A stretch of 5,717 nt of DNA from assembly GCA_913061245.1 (NCBI GenBank), contig CAJXTO010000100.1, positions 1 to 5,717 of the forward strand. The letters are read 5' to 3'. The notes beneath the pieces are model-generated. The model did no database searches. It worked only from the letters and a program-made list of their open reading frames with translations, and was not told the DNA's origin. Shown here piece by piece: positions 1-5,717 of the stretch. Numbering within the stretch: the stretch's first letter is position 1; every line of letters starts with the position of its first letter. The position numbers and the translations under genes are program-made. The stretch is from an uncultured Oceanospirillales bacterium (GTDB lineage Bacteria > Pseudomonadota > Gammaproteobacteria > Pseudomonadales > Litorivicinaceae).

Positions 1-269
1 CTCGTGAGATGGCTTTTCATGGCCTCGAGGCGGTCAAGCACTTCTCGAGATGTTGCCGCGACCTCCTCACCAGCTTTGGTCAAATAAAGACTTTTGCCAA
101 TCTGATCGATGAGGGGTATTCCGATTTTTTCTTCGAGCGCTTTGATCTGCATTGATACAGACGGTTGTGTCAGGTTCACTTCTTTTGCAGCTTGAGTAAT
201 TGAGCCAAGTCTTGAGACCGCTTCAAATAGCTTCATCTGCTGAATTGTTGGCAAATAGATTTTATGCAT
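1..269 (-). CDS. cbbR: CbbR, LysR-type transcriptional regulator of the RuBisCO operon (5' part only)
   Basis: This is the N-terminal 89 codons of a LysR-type regulator read on the minus strand; the rest lies beyond base 1 (family members are about 300 residues). The translation begins MHKIYLPTIQQMKLFEAVSR. A typical winged helix-turn-helix follows: residues about 22-41 carry ITQAAKEVNLTQPSVSMQ, then the IKALEEKIGIPLID segment and the LTKAGEE wing. The start at 269 is supported by a GAGG ribosome binding site (plus-strand 277-280) seven bases upstream. A later Met (residue 12) would cut into the conserved first helix. The inducer-binding domain is not in the window. The family assignment is from sequence. 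The name CbbR is inferred from divergent orientation, with the starts about 100 bases apart, next to cbbL; CbbR proteins typically activate such operons and sense metabolites such as RuBP or NADPH. Confidence 0.92.
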   Translation of the reverse strand, partial: MHKIYLPTIQQMKLFEAVSRLGSITQAAKEVNLTQPSVSMQIKALEEKIGIPLIDQIGKSLYLTKAGEEVAATSREVLDRLEAMKSHLT

Positions 270-293
270 AAGTAAACCTCTATATTATGCATA
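262..293. promoter_or_regulatory. Pair of identical TATGCATA palindromes over the cbbR start
   Basis: The 8-base perfect palindrome TATGCATA occurs at 263-270 and again at 286-293, 23 bases apart, so roughly two helical turns. The first copy extends to a 10-base palindrome, TTATGCATAA (262-271), that contains the cbbR start codon. The even spacing and location suggest an operator on one face of the DNA, possibly for CbbR autoregulation. No binding protein can be named from sequence, and chance occurrence in AT-rich DNA is possible. Confidence 0.35.
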
Positions 294-370
294 TAAATAA
301 TCTATTTTTATTGATGTATCAACTTCCCTACTCTGACTCTCATTCTTTCAGCCACGGAAAAGGATAAGAA
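270..370. promoter_or_regulatory. Divergent cbbR/cbbL control region
   Basis: This 101-base spacer between the two start codons is strongly AT-rich from about 281 to 322, unlike the flanking genes. It must hold the cbbL promoter and probably the cbbR promoter plus CbbR operators. Partial matches to the TNA-N7/8-TNA pattern reported for CbbR sites occur at 262-275, 298-310 and 308-321, but such loose patterns arise often in AT-rich DNA. TTGATG at 311-316 could be a -35 element for cbbL, yet no good -10 box lies 16-18 bases downstream, as is common for activator-dependent promoters. The start of transcription cannot be placed. The cbbL ribosome binding site AAGGA lies at 360-364, six bases before the ATG. 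Confidence 0.6.
311..322. promoter_or_regulatory. TTGAT-N2-ATCAA inverted repeat, candidate operator or -35 region
   Basis: A perfect inverted repeat of five bases each side of a GT centre sits about 50 bases upstream of the cbbL start codon. Short dyads of this kind are typical LysR-family contact sites. The left arm also provides a -35-like TTGATG toward cbbL and, on the other strand, TTGATA toward cbbR. Whether it is an operator, a promoter element or neither is unresolved. Confidence 0.35.
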
Positions 371-1801
371 ATGTCTAAAGAACAGGGAAAGAGTTACAGC
401 GCGGGCGTTAAAGAATACCGCGAAACCTACTGGATGCCAGAATACGTGCCAAAAGACACCGATTTTCTGGCTTGTTTCAAAATCATTCCTCAGGAAGGCG
501 TGCCACGCGAAGAAGCCGCGGCTGCTGTTGCAGCTGAGAGCTCGACCGGTACCTGGACTACAGTGTGGACGGATTTGCTTACCGATCTGGATCACTATAA
601 GGGACGCGCCTACGCAATCGAAGACGTACCAGGAAGCGATGATGCGTATTACGCGTTTATCGCCTATCCAATCGACCTGTTCGAAGAAGGATCAGTCGTT
701 AACGTACTGACTTCGTTGGTCGGTAACGTATTTGGATTTAAAGCAGTTCGTTCATTACGCCTTGAAGACGTTCGGATTCCAATTGCGTATGTCATGACTT
801 GTGGAGGGCCACCACACGGTATCCAGGTTGAGCGTGATTTGATGAATAAATACGGCCGCCCAATGCTTGGCTGTACGATCAAGCCGAAGCTCGGTCTGTC
901 AGGCAAAAACTACGGTCGAGCTGTGTATGAGTGCCTACGTGGCGGCCTTGATTTCACCAAAGATGATGAAAACGTGAATTCACAGCCATTTATGCGGTGG
1001 CGCCAGCGATTCGATTTTGTCATGGAGGCTATTAACAAAGCGGAAGCTGAGACAGGTGAGCGCAAAGGCCACTATCTCAACGTGACCGCCCCTACCCCAG
1101 AAGAAATGTACAAGCGGGCCGAATACGCTAAAGAAATCGGCGCACCAATTATTATGCATGACTATCTCACCGGTGGATTTACGGCGAATACTGGTCTTGC
1201 AAACTGGTGTCGCGATAATGGAATGCTCTTGCACATTCACCGCGCGATGCACGCTGTTCTCGACAGAAACCCAAATCACGGCATTCACTTCCGAGTGTTG
1301 ACTAAAATGCTTCGGTTGTCTGGTGGTGACCATTTGCATACAGGTACTGTGGTTGGAAAGCTTGAGGGTGATCGTGCTTCTACCCTTGGCTGGATCGATC
1401 TGTTACGTGAAAGCTATGTGAAAGAAGATCGCTCACGAGGCATCTTCTTTGATCAAGACTGGGGATCAATGCCTGGAGGCTTTGCCGTCGCATCTGGCGG
1501 TATTCACGTCTGGCACATGCCGGCTTTGGTCACCATTTTCGGTGATGATGCAGTCCTTCAGTTTGGTGGCGGTACGCTAGGCCACCCATGGGGTAACGCA
1601 GCCGGAGCTGCAGCAAACCGAGTCGCTTTGGAAGCCTGTGTTGAAGCGCGCAACCAAGGCCGTGAACTCGAAAAAGAAGGGAAAGAAATCCTTCAAGCCG
1701 CGGCGAAATCGAGCCCAGAGCTTGCGACAGCGATGGAAACATGGAAAGAGATCAAGTTCGAATTCGATACAGTCGACAAACTTGATGTTCAACACCGCTA
1801 A
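371..1801 (+). CDS. cbbL: Ribulose-1,5-bisphosphate carboxylase/oxygenase large subunit, form IA (IAq type)
   Basis: This 476-residue protein is the catalytic subunit of L8S8 RuBisCO, which carboxylates ribulose-1,5-bisphosphate to two 3-phosphoglycerates in the Calvin cycle. Length is normal for proteobacterial form I. With spinach numbering shifted by four, the active site is complete: E56, T61, W62, N119, K171 and K173 (in TIKPKLG), the carbamylated K197 with metal ligands D199 and E200 (FTKDDE), H290, R291, H323, loop-6 K330 (VVGKLEGD), S375, and the phosphate-binding G399-G400-G401. Segments such as ESSTGTWTTVWTDLLTDLD, MTCGGPPHGIQVERD and DFVMEAINKAEAETGERKGH are of the green-like form IA/IAq type rather than red-type IC/ID. 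The ATG at 371 has AAGGA six bases upstream. No carboxysome genes follow; cbbS and the cbbQO activase pair do, which fits the IAq subtype. Nothing appears damaged. Confidence 0.98.
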   Translation: MSKEQGKSYSAGVKEYRETYWMPEYVPKDTDFLACFKIIPQEGVPREEAAAAVAAESSTGTWTTVWTDLLTDLDHYKGRAYAIEDVPGSDDAYYAFIAYPIDLFEEGSVVNVLTSLVGNVFGFKAVRSLRLEDVRIPIAYVMTCGGPPHGIQVERDLMNKYGRPMLGCTIKPKLGLSGKNYGRAVYECLRGGLDFTKDDENVNSQPFMRWRQRFDFVMEAINKAEAETGERKGHYLNVTAPTPEEMYKRAEYAKEIGAPIIMHDYLTGGFTANTGLANWCRDNGMLLHIHRAMHAVLDRNPNHGIHFRVLTKMLRLSGGDHLHTGTVVGKLEGDRASTLGWIDLLRESYVKEDRSRGIFFDQDWGSMPGGFAVASGGIHVWHMPALVTIFGDDAVLQFGGGTLGHPWGNAAGAAANRVALEACVEARNQGRELEKEGKEILQAAAKSSPELATAMETWKEIKFEFDTVDKLDVQHR

Positions 1802-1821
1802 TCAATAAGAAGGAAACAACA

Positions 1822-2178
1822 ATGAGCGCTATTCAAGATTACAAATCGTCTCTATCTGATGTGACAAGCCGCAAGTTCGAGACCTTCTCTTATTTGCCTG
1901 AAATGGATACGGATCGGATTCGGAAGCAAGTCGAATACATCGTGCAGCAAGGCTGGAACCCAGCGATCGAGCACACAGAGCCAGAGAATGCGATGGATCA
2001 TTACTGGTATATGTGGAAGCTTCCAATGTTTGGAGAGTCTGATGTGGATCGTATCTTGGGTGAGGCAGAAGCGTGCCATAAAGCCCATCCGAATAACCAT
2101 GTTCGCTTGGTCGGATATGACAATTATAAACAGTCCAAAGGAGCTGAAATGGTTGTCTATCGTGGCAATCCGGTCTAG
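1822..2178 (+). CDS. cbbS: RuBisCO small subunit, form IA
   Basis: This 118-residue small subunit caps the large-subunit octamer at both ends in L8S8 RuBisCO and is needed for full activity and specificity. The family is clear from RKFETFSYLPEMDTDRI (residues 17-33), QGWNPAIEHTEP (43-54), the YWYMWKLPMFG block (61-71) and the C-terminal HVRLVGYDNYKQ and VVYRGNP strands. Length is usual for bacterial green-type small subunits; there is no long C-terminal extension of the red type. It begins 20 bases after the cbbL stop with AAGGA at 1810-1814, seven bases before the ATG, so it is surely co-transcribed and made in proportion with cbbL. It ends with a tandem stop, TAG then in-frame TGA (2176-2181), just before a strong hairpin. 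Confidence 0.98.
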   Translation: MSAIQDYKSSLSDVTSRKFETFSYLPEMDTDRIRKQVEYIVQQGWNPAIEHTEPENAMDHYWYMWKLPMFGESDVDRILGEAEACHKAHPNNHVRLVGYDNYKQSKGAEMVVYRGNPV

Positions 2179-2184
2179 TGAGAG

Positions 2185-2216
2185 AATGACCCCGGGCAAC
2201 CGGGGTCATTGCTTTT
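2185..2216 (+). terminator. Terminator or attenuator hairpin between cbbS and cbbQ
   Basis: A perfect 11-base-pair stem is formed by AATGACCCCGG (2185-2195) and CCGGGGTCATT (2200-2210), closed by a GCAA loop, a stable GNRA-type tetraloop. The stem is followed by GCTTTTG, a short T run. This looks like a rho-independent terminator, but the T tail is weak and cbbQ starts only 14 bases further on. Partial termination, or a 3' stabilising structure for a processed cbbLS transcript, is the most likely role. Either would yield more RuBisCO than activase. I recall that lower cbbQON than cbbLS message, ascribed to premature termination or unequal stability, was described for Nitrosomonas europaea. 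Confidence 0.8.
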
Positions 2217-2217
2217 G

Positions 2218-2223
2218 ACGGAG
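2218..2223 (+). promoter_or_regulatory. Ribosome binding site that decides the cbbQ start
   Basis: The sequence ACGGAG lies one base before the ATG at 2225 but seven bases (from its GGAG) before the in-frame ATG at 2231. The usual spacing is 5-9 bases, so initiation at 2231 is favoured. The first ATG would only add Met-Asn to the protein. Confidence 0.65.
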
Positions 2224-2230
2224 CATGAAT

Positions 2231-3040
2231 ATGAATCAAGATACGATGGATCAATACCGAATCACCAAAGAACCATTTTACCAGGTAACCGCTGGCGAAG
2301 ATGCTCTCTATGAGGCAGCTTACGCGCGCCGGATGCCAATCATGCTGAAGGGTCCAACAGGGTGTGGTAAGTCACGTTTTGTTGAATATATGGCTTGGAA
2401 ACTCGACCGGCCCTTAATCACAGTTGCCTGCAATGAGGACATGACTGCCTCAGACCTGGTTGGGCGTTTCCTCCTCGATAAAGACGGTACGCATTGGCAC
2501 GACGGCCCGCTCACGGTGGCAGCGCGGATTGGAGCAATCTGCTATCTCGATGAAATCGTCGAAGCGCGACAGGATACAACAGTCGTCATCCACCCTTTGA
2601 CGGATCACCGTCGCCAATTGCCTCTTGATAAAAAAGGTGAATTGGTTGAAGCGCATCCTGATTTTCAATTGGTTATCTCCTACAACCCGGGATACCAATC
2701 ACTGATGAAAGATCTCAAGCAGTCGACGAAGCAGCGATTTGCAGCGATGGATTTTGATTATCCAGCAGAAGATTTAGAAGCTGATATTGTGGCCAAAGAG
2801 ACTGGCGTTGATTCAGATGTTTCAATGAAGCTTGTTCAAATTGCGCATCGTACTCGCAATCTTAAGGGTCATGGATTGGATGAGGGTATCTCAACGCGCT
2901 TGCTGGTTTATGCGGCTCAGATGATTGCTGAAGGTGTTGATGCCAAGCTCGCATGTAATATGACTCTTGTCACACCACTCACCGACGACCCCGATATGCG
3001 CCAGACGCTAGAGGCTGCGGTGGAGACATTCTTCACCTAA
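2231..3040 (+). CDS. cbbQ: CbbQ, MoxR-family AAA+ ATPase subunit of the RuBisCO activase
   Basis: This 269-residue protein (271 if the ATG at 2225 is used) is an AAA+ motor of the MoxR/NorQ/NirQ type. Known CbbQ forms a hexamer that works with one CbbO to remodel RuBisCO and release bound inhibitory sugar phosphates at the cost of ATP. In the 269-residue numbering, Walker A GPTGCGKS is at 41-48, Walker B ICYLDE at 103-108, and sensor 1 SYNP at 150-153. STKQRF at 165-170 carries the likely arginine finger R169, and ISTR carries the sensor 2 arginine R223. The segments HWHDGPLTVAARIG (about 88-101) and NPGYQSLMKDLK are hallmark blocks of the CbbQ/NirQ/NorQ group. Context next to cbbO and RuBisCO, rather than nitric oxide reductase genes, selects CbbQ over NorQ. 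Cytosolic; no signal peptide or membrane segment is seen. Confidence 0.95.
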   Translation: MNQDTMDQYRITKEPFYQVTAGEDALYEAAYARRMPIMLKGPTGCGKSRFVEYMAWKLDRPLITVACNEDMTASDLVGRFLLDKDGTHWHDGPLTVAARIGAICYLDEIVEARQDTTVVIHPLTDHRRQLPLDKKGELVEAHPDFQLVISYNPGYQSLMKDLKQSTKQRFAAMDFDYPAEDLEADIVAKETGVDSDVSMKLVQIAHRTRNLKGHGLDEGISTRLLVYAAQMIAEGVDAKLACNMTLVTPLTDDPDMRQTLEAAVETFFT

Positions 3041-3049
3041 GGCTAGATC

Positions 3050-5392
3050 ATGAGCATCAACCTTGATGACTATCGTGAAGCCTTTGCAGGCGGACCTGAA
3101 GGGTTTGAGGCCACTTTAGAGACCTGTTTTCATGAGGCAGCACGCACGCTGTCGTCCCAAGGACTCTCGGACTATATGGAAGGAGCAAGGGGTTTAGCTC
3201 AGCTTGGGCGTGGGTACGACCTTGTCTCAGCTTGGCTTGAGAATATCCCTGAGGTTGTCAAAGAATGCGGTGAAGATGTCATTCGTGATTGCCTCGGTGC
3301 CGCAATGAAGCTCTCATCAATGACCAGTGGCGAAGTCATCGCCCTGCTCTTTACGTCATTACCAACGGCTGCCAGACGGCTTGGCGATCCCGAGTTGCTC
3401 AAAGGGTATTTGTCATTAATCCACCAACTCTCCGCCAAAGCGGCCCGCGGGTTGCGGCCGATGCTGACACATATCGATGAATTATTGAGCAAGCTGACCT
3501 TGTCAGGTCTCAAGCGCTGGGCAAACTTCGGGGCTGAAGCCTACCGTAAGGATCTGCAAAATCTTACACGCTACTTCGCTCTAGAAAGCGCGGATTCTCA
3601 AAAGGTACTGCAACAAGAACGTCGTGGCACCCTCTTCATCGATTCGCAACGTAAGATCAATTTCTATTTGCGTGCGCTGTGGGGGCGAGATTTCTTTCTG
3701 CGCCCGACAGCCGCTGATTACGAAGGTTTTCGCCCATATCTCGAACACTATGTGATGCATCTCCCCGATGCAGTCGATGAGATTGGAGACATCTCTGGCT
3801 ATGACGTCTATCGGGCGATGGCTGCGCATCAAGCTGCTCATATTGCATATACCTCAGAGCCATTATCTGCAGAACAACTCTCTCAGGCGCATTTATTTTT
3901 TATCGGTCTAGTTGAAGATGCGCGTGTCGAGTGGAATGCGATCCGAGCGTTTCCAGGGCTTCAGAAATTATGGGGATCACTTTTAACTCTCACTCATGAC
4001 AGCAAGCTTGAGCATCCAACAGTCGAGATATTGGAGCGTATCGCTGTTGGACTCATTGATCCTTCTGTCAAACTTGAGGACTCAAAACTCAATCAACTCC
4101 TTGAATCTTTCCACCAAAGGGTTTCGGAAACACCTTTAAGTAATTTAATTTCTTGGGATTTAGGTCTCGAGCTCTATCATTACTTTGCCGCAACCAAGGA
4201 TGTTCCGAGCCTCCGAATATTGAATACGATTCGGATTCCTTATCGCGACGACAATCGATTCATATGGGAGTTTGAGGAATTTAATTGGGATGCTCATGGC
4301 GCCCAATATATCCCCGCCTCGCAACGACAAGTCCGCAAGTATGTCTCAGTCCTTGAGATGGCTCATGAGGTGGATTGCGAATTAGCAGGTGATGACGCGC
4401 AAGAAATCTGGGTCTGTAGCGATGAATTTATGCCCTATGAAGATGCGGGTGAAGCGACGGTTAGTTTCAACGCCATGTGGGGAAAAGAGCCGATATCTGC
4501 CCCCTATCATTATCAAGAATGGGATTATCAAGTTCAGTTGTTTCGACCCGATTGGGCAACTGTCTATGAACGGAGAGCGACTAAGGGCGATCCATCGGTG
4601 ATCGACGACATTTTATTGAAATATAAACCGGTTGCTGCCCAAATTCGTAAGATCATCGATATGTTAAGCCCGACAGGCGTGCAGAGAATCCGAGGCTTGG
4701 AAGATGGCGATGAAGTCGATCTAAATGCAGCCATTGATGCACTGGTATCCATTCGAATGGGTTCACAACCTGATCCTCGAATAACAATGCGCAATCAAAT
4801 CAAATCTCGAGACCTCGCAGTGACTGTGTTACTCGATCTTTCCGAGAGTACAAATGACGAAGTTGATGGCGCGGACCAGACTGTGTTGGACCTCACTAAA
4901 GAAGCAGCAACACTGGTGGCAACAGCAATTGAAGGCATTGGCGATCCATTTTCAATCGCCGGGTTTGCATCCGACGGTCGTCACGATGTCCACTACTACA
5001 CGTTTAAACAATTTAGCCAGCGCTTTGATCATGAGTCCAAAGCGCGCCTTGATGGGATGCATGGAGGGCTATCAACTCGAATGGGAGCTGCACTTCGACA
5101 TGCGGGATACGGTCTCATGAAACAGCCTGAAAGCCGCAAGCTTATCTTGTTAGTGACAGATGGCTCCCCTGCTGATGTTGATGAGAGAGATCCACAGCAT
5201 TTAAGACATGATACGAGAAAAGCTGTCGACGAATTATCAAGCAAAGGCATCTTTACTTACTGCCTGACACTGGATCCGCAGGCTGATCATTACGTGAAAC
5301 GGATATTTGGCCAAAATAACTACATGATTTTAGATCACGTCAATAGACTACCCGAGAAACTACCTACACTCTTTGCAAGTTTGACACGTTAG
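3050..5392 (+). CDS. cbbO: CbbO, von Willebrand A-domain adaptor of the CbbQO RuBisCO activase
   Basis: This 780-residue NorD/CbbO-family protein is the substrate-recognition partner of CbbQ; in characterised systems its VWA domain docks the activase onto the RuBisCO large subunit. The N-terminal two thirds are mostly helical and acidic-rich, with HQAAH at 260-264 and EDARVEW at 289-295. A conserved family block GDEVDL is at 553-558. The C-terminal VWA domain (about 588-778) starts at RDLAVTVLLDLSES. Its MIDAS is complete: D596, S598 and S600 (DxSxS), T676 (GLSTRMG) and D704 (LVTDGSP). An intact MIDAS means metal-dependent binding to a partner carboxylate is likely retained. It starts nine bases after cbbQ with a modest AAGG seven bases before the ATG. 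NorD is the main alternative, but no nor genes are present and the cbb context is decisive. No membrane segments are seen. Confidence 0.95.
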   Translation: MSINLDDYREAFAGGPEGFEATLETCFHEAARTLSSQGLSDYMEGARGLAQLGRGYDLVSAWLENIPEVVKECGEDVIRDCLGAAMKLSSMTSGEVIALLFTSLPTAARRLGDPELLKGYLSLIHQLSAKAARGLRPMLTHIDELLSKLTLSGLKRWANFGAEAYRKDLQNLTRYFALESADSQKVLQQERRGTLFIDSQRKINFYLRALWGRDFFLRPTAADYEGFRPYLEHYVMHLPDAVDEIGDISGYDVYRAMAAHQAAHIAYTSEPLSAEQLSQAHLFFIGLVEDARVEWNAIRAFPGLQKLWGSLLTLTHDSKLEHPTVEILERIAVGLIDPSVKLEDSKLNQLLESFHQRVSETPLSNLISWDLGLELYHYFAATKDVPSLRILNTIRIPYRDDNRFIWEFEEFNWDAHGAQYIPASQRQVRKYVSVLEMAHEVDCELAGDDAQEIWVCSDEFMPYEDAGEATVSFNAMWGKEPISAPYHYQEWDYQVQLFRPDWATVYERRATKGDPSVIDDILLKYKPVAAQIRKIIDMLSPTGVQRIRGLEDGDEVDLNAAIDALVSIRMGSQPDPRITMRNQIKSRDLAVTVLLDLSESTNDEVDGADQTVLDLTKEAATLVATAIEGIGDPFSIAGFASDGRHDVHYYTFKQFSQRFDHESKARLDGMHGGLSTRMGAALRHAGYGLMKQPESRKLILLVTDGSPADVDERDPQHLRHDTRKAVDELSSKGIFTYCLTLDPQADHYVKRIFGQNNYMILDHVNRLPEKLPTLFASLTR

Positions 5393-5395
5393 GAG
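5391..5395 (+). promoter_or_regulatory. Ribosome binding site overlapping the cbbO stop codon
   Basis: AGGAG begins inside the cbbO TAG stop (5390-5392) and lies five bases before the ATG at 5401. The overlap suggests that ribosomes finishing cbbO help initiate the small downstream gene, and it supports both the chosen start and membership in the operon. Confidence 0.7.
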
Positions 5396-5400
5396 ACGGC

Positions 5401-5706
5401 ATGACTGAACGACGCTACGTTGGTATCCAAAACGATATCAATGGCGGAATGACAGCAACTGGAAAAATTATTCGTGACGCGCAGGTGTTCGGCATTATTG
5501 AAGAAACGGAGACGTGCGAAGGATGGCTTCCGCAGGGTATTGAGCAGCTTTGGGACAAAACAGAAAAAGCATGGCAGCCCTATGGATTTAGCGTCGGCGC
5601 CTTACCTGCTGATTTGAAGGAAAAATTCCTCCGCATTCATGGCGCCGCTATCGAGAAAGCGAAAGCAGCCGGCTGGAGCGGCGAGGATGAGCTCAAGAGC
5701 GACTAA
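5401..5706 (+). CDS. Small protein of unknown function behind cbbO (probable CbbN)
   Basis: This 101-residue soluble protein has no signal peptide, membrane segment or enzyme motif that I recognise. Its N-terminal half is rich in glycine and branched residues (GIQNDINGG at 8-16, GKIIRDAQVFGII at 21-33), then ETETCEGW with the only cysteine, C39. The C-terminal half is charged and helical (LKEKFLRIHGAAIEKAKAAGW). Tryptophans W42, W51, W58 and W92 are spread evenly, which suggests a small folded domain. It starts eight bases after the cbbO stop with a good ribosome binding site, so it is very likely translated as part of the operon. Position and size match the unexplained fifth gene cbbN of cbbLSQON operons as I remember it from Nitrosomonas europaea; that match is from memory, not an alignment. 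A role with RuBisCO or its activase is inference from context only. Confidence 0.85.
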   Translation: MTERRYVGIQNDINGGMTATGKIIRDAQVFGIIEETETCEGWLPQGIEQLWDKTEKAWQPYGFSVGALPADLKEKFLRIHGAAIEKAKAAGWSGEDELKSD

Positions 5707-5717
5707 ACAATATAGCC

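Noticed and set aside
284..289. CATAAT on the minus strand as the cbbR -10 box
   Set aside because: Transcription would start inside the cbbR ribosome binding site, and no -35 element lies at the right distance.
308..595. Minus-strand open frame of 95 codons overlapping the cbbL 5' end and promoter
   Set aside because: It is antisense to the well-conserved cbbL start, with no recognisable protein family and no convincing ribosome binding site.
980..1339. Minus-strand open frame of 119 codons inside cbbL
   Set aside because: It is fully contained in catalytic coding sequence of cbbL, and its translation matches no family.
371..2178. Carboxysomal (IAc) RuBisCO
   Set aside because: Genes for carboxysome shell proteins normally follow cbbS directly; here cbbQ and cbbO do. 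Shell genes elsewhere in the genome cannot be excluded.
1829..2254. Minus-strand open frame of 141 codons across cbbS
   Set aside because: It lies opposite a complete, conserved cbbS and the hairpin, and its translation is of low-complexity, unstructured character. It is a shadow of the coding strand.
2231..5392. NorQ/NorD (nitric oxide reductase activation) identity for the ATPase and VWA genes
   Set aside because: The families are related, but there are no norCB genes, and the direct linkage to cbbLS in one operon identifies them as CbbQ and CbbO.

Overview
The window is a Calvin-cycle RuBisCO operon of the cbbLSQO type. It reads as chromosomal DNA from a chemolithoautotrophic (or phototrophic) proteobacterium, most likely a gammaproteobacterium. 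This rests on a form IA large subunit of the non-carboxysomal subtype (often called IAq), a divergent LysR-type cbbR, and the cbbQ-cbbO activase pair directly behind cbbS. Base composition looks moderate (roughly half G+C by eye). I cannot name the genus from the sequence alone.

Layout: bases 1-269 hold the 5' part of cbbR on the minus strand, cut by the window edge. Bases 270-370 are the AT-rich divergent control region, with two copies of the palindrome TATGCATA and a TTGAT-N2-ATCAA inverted repeat. On the plus strand follow cbbL (371-1801), cbbS (1822-2178), a strong GC-rich hairpin with a short T tail (2185-2216), cbbQ (2231-3040), cbbO (3050-5392) and a 101-residue conserved-looking protein of unknown function (5401-5706) that probably corresponds to CbbN of cbbLSQON operons. 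Gene spacings are 20, 52, 9 and 8 bases, so the plus-strand genes look like one transcription unit. The last 11 bases are non-coding and too short to show a terminator.

How the genes work together: CbbL and CbbS form the L8S8 CO2-fixing enzyme. CbbQ (a MoxR-type AAA+ ATPase) and CbbO (a von Willebrand A protein with an intact MIDAS) form the Q/O RuBisCO activase, which removes inhibitory sugar phosphates from the active site. CbbR is expected to switch the operon on. The hairpin after cbbS probably lets most transcripts end after the structural genes, so the enzyme is made in excess over its activase. All catalytic residues I could check are present, and no gene is broken.

The system is a known one. 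The parts least explained by existing knowledge are the small protein behind cbbO, a zincin-like HQxxH plus EDARxE signature in the N-terminal half of CbbO, and the arrangement of palindromes over the cbbR start codon. No RNA genes, mobile elements, CRISPR arrays or carboxysome genes are visible.
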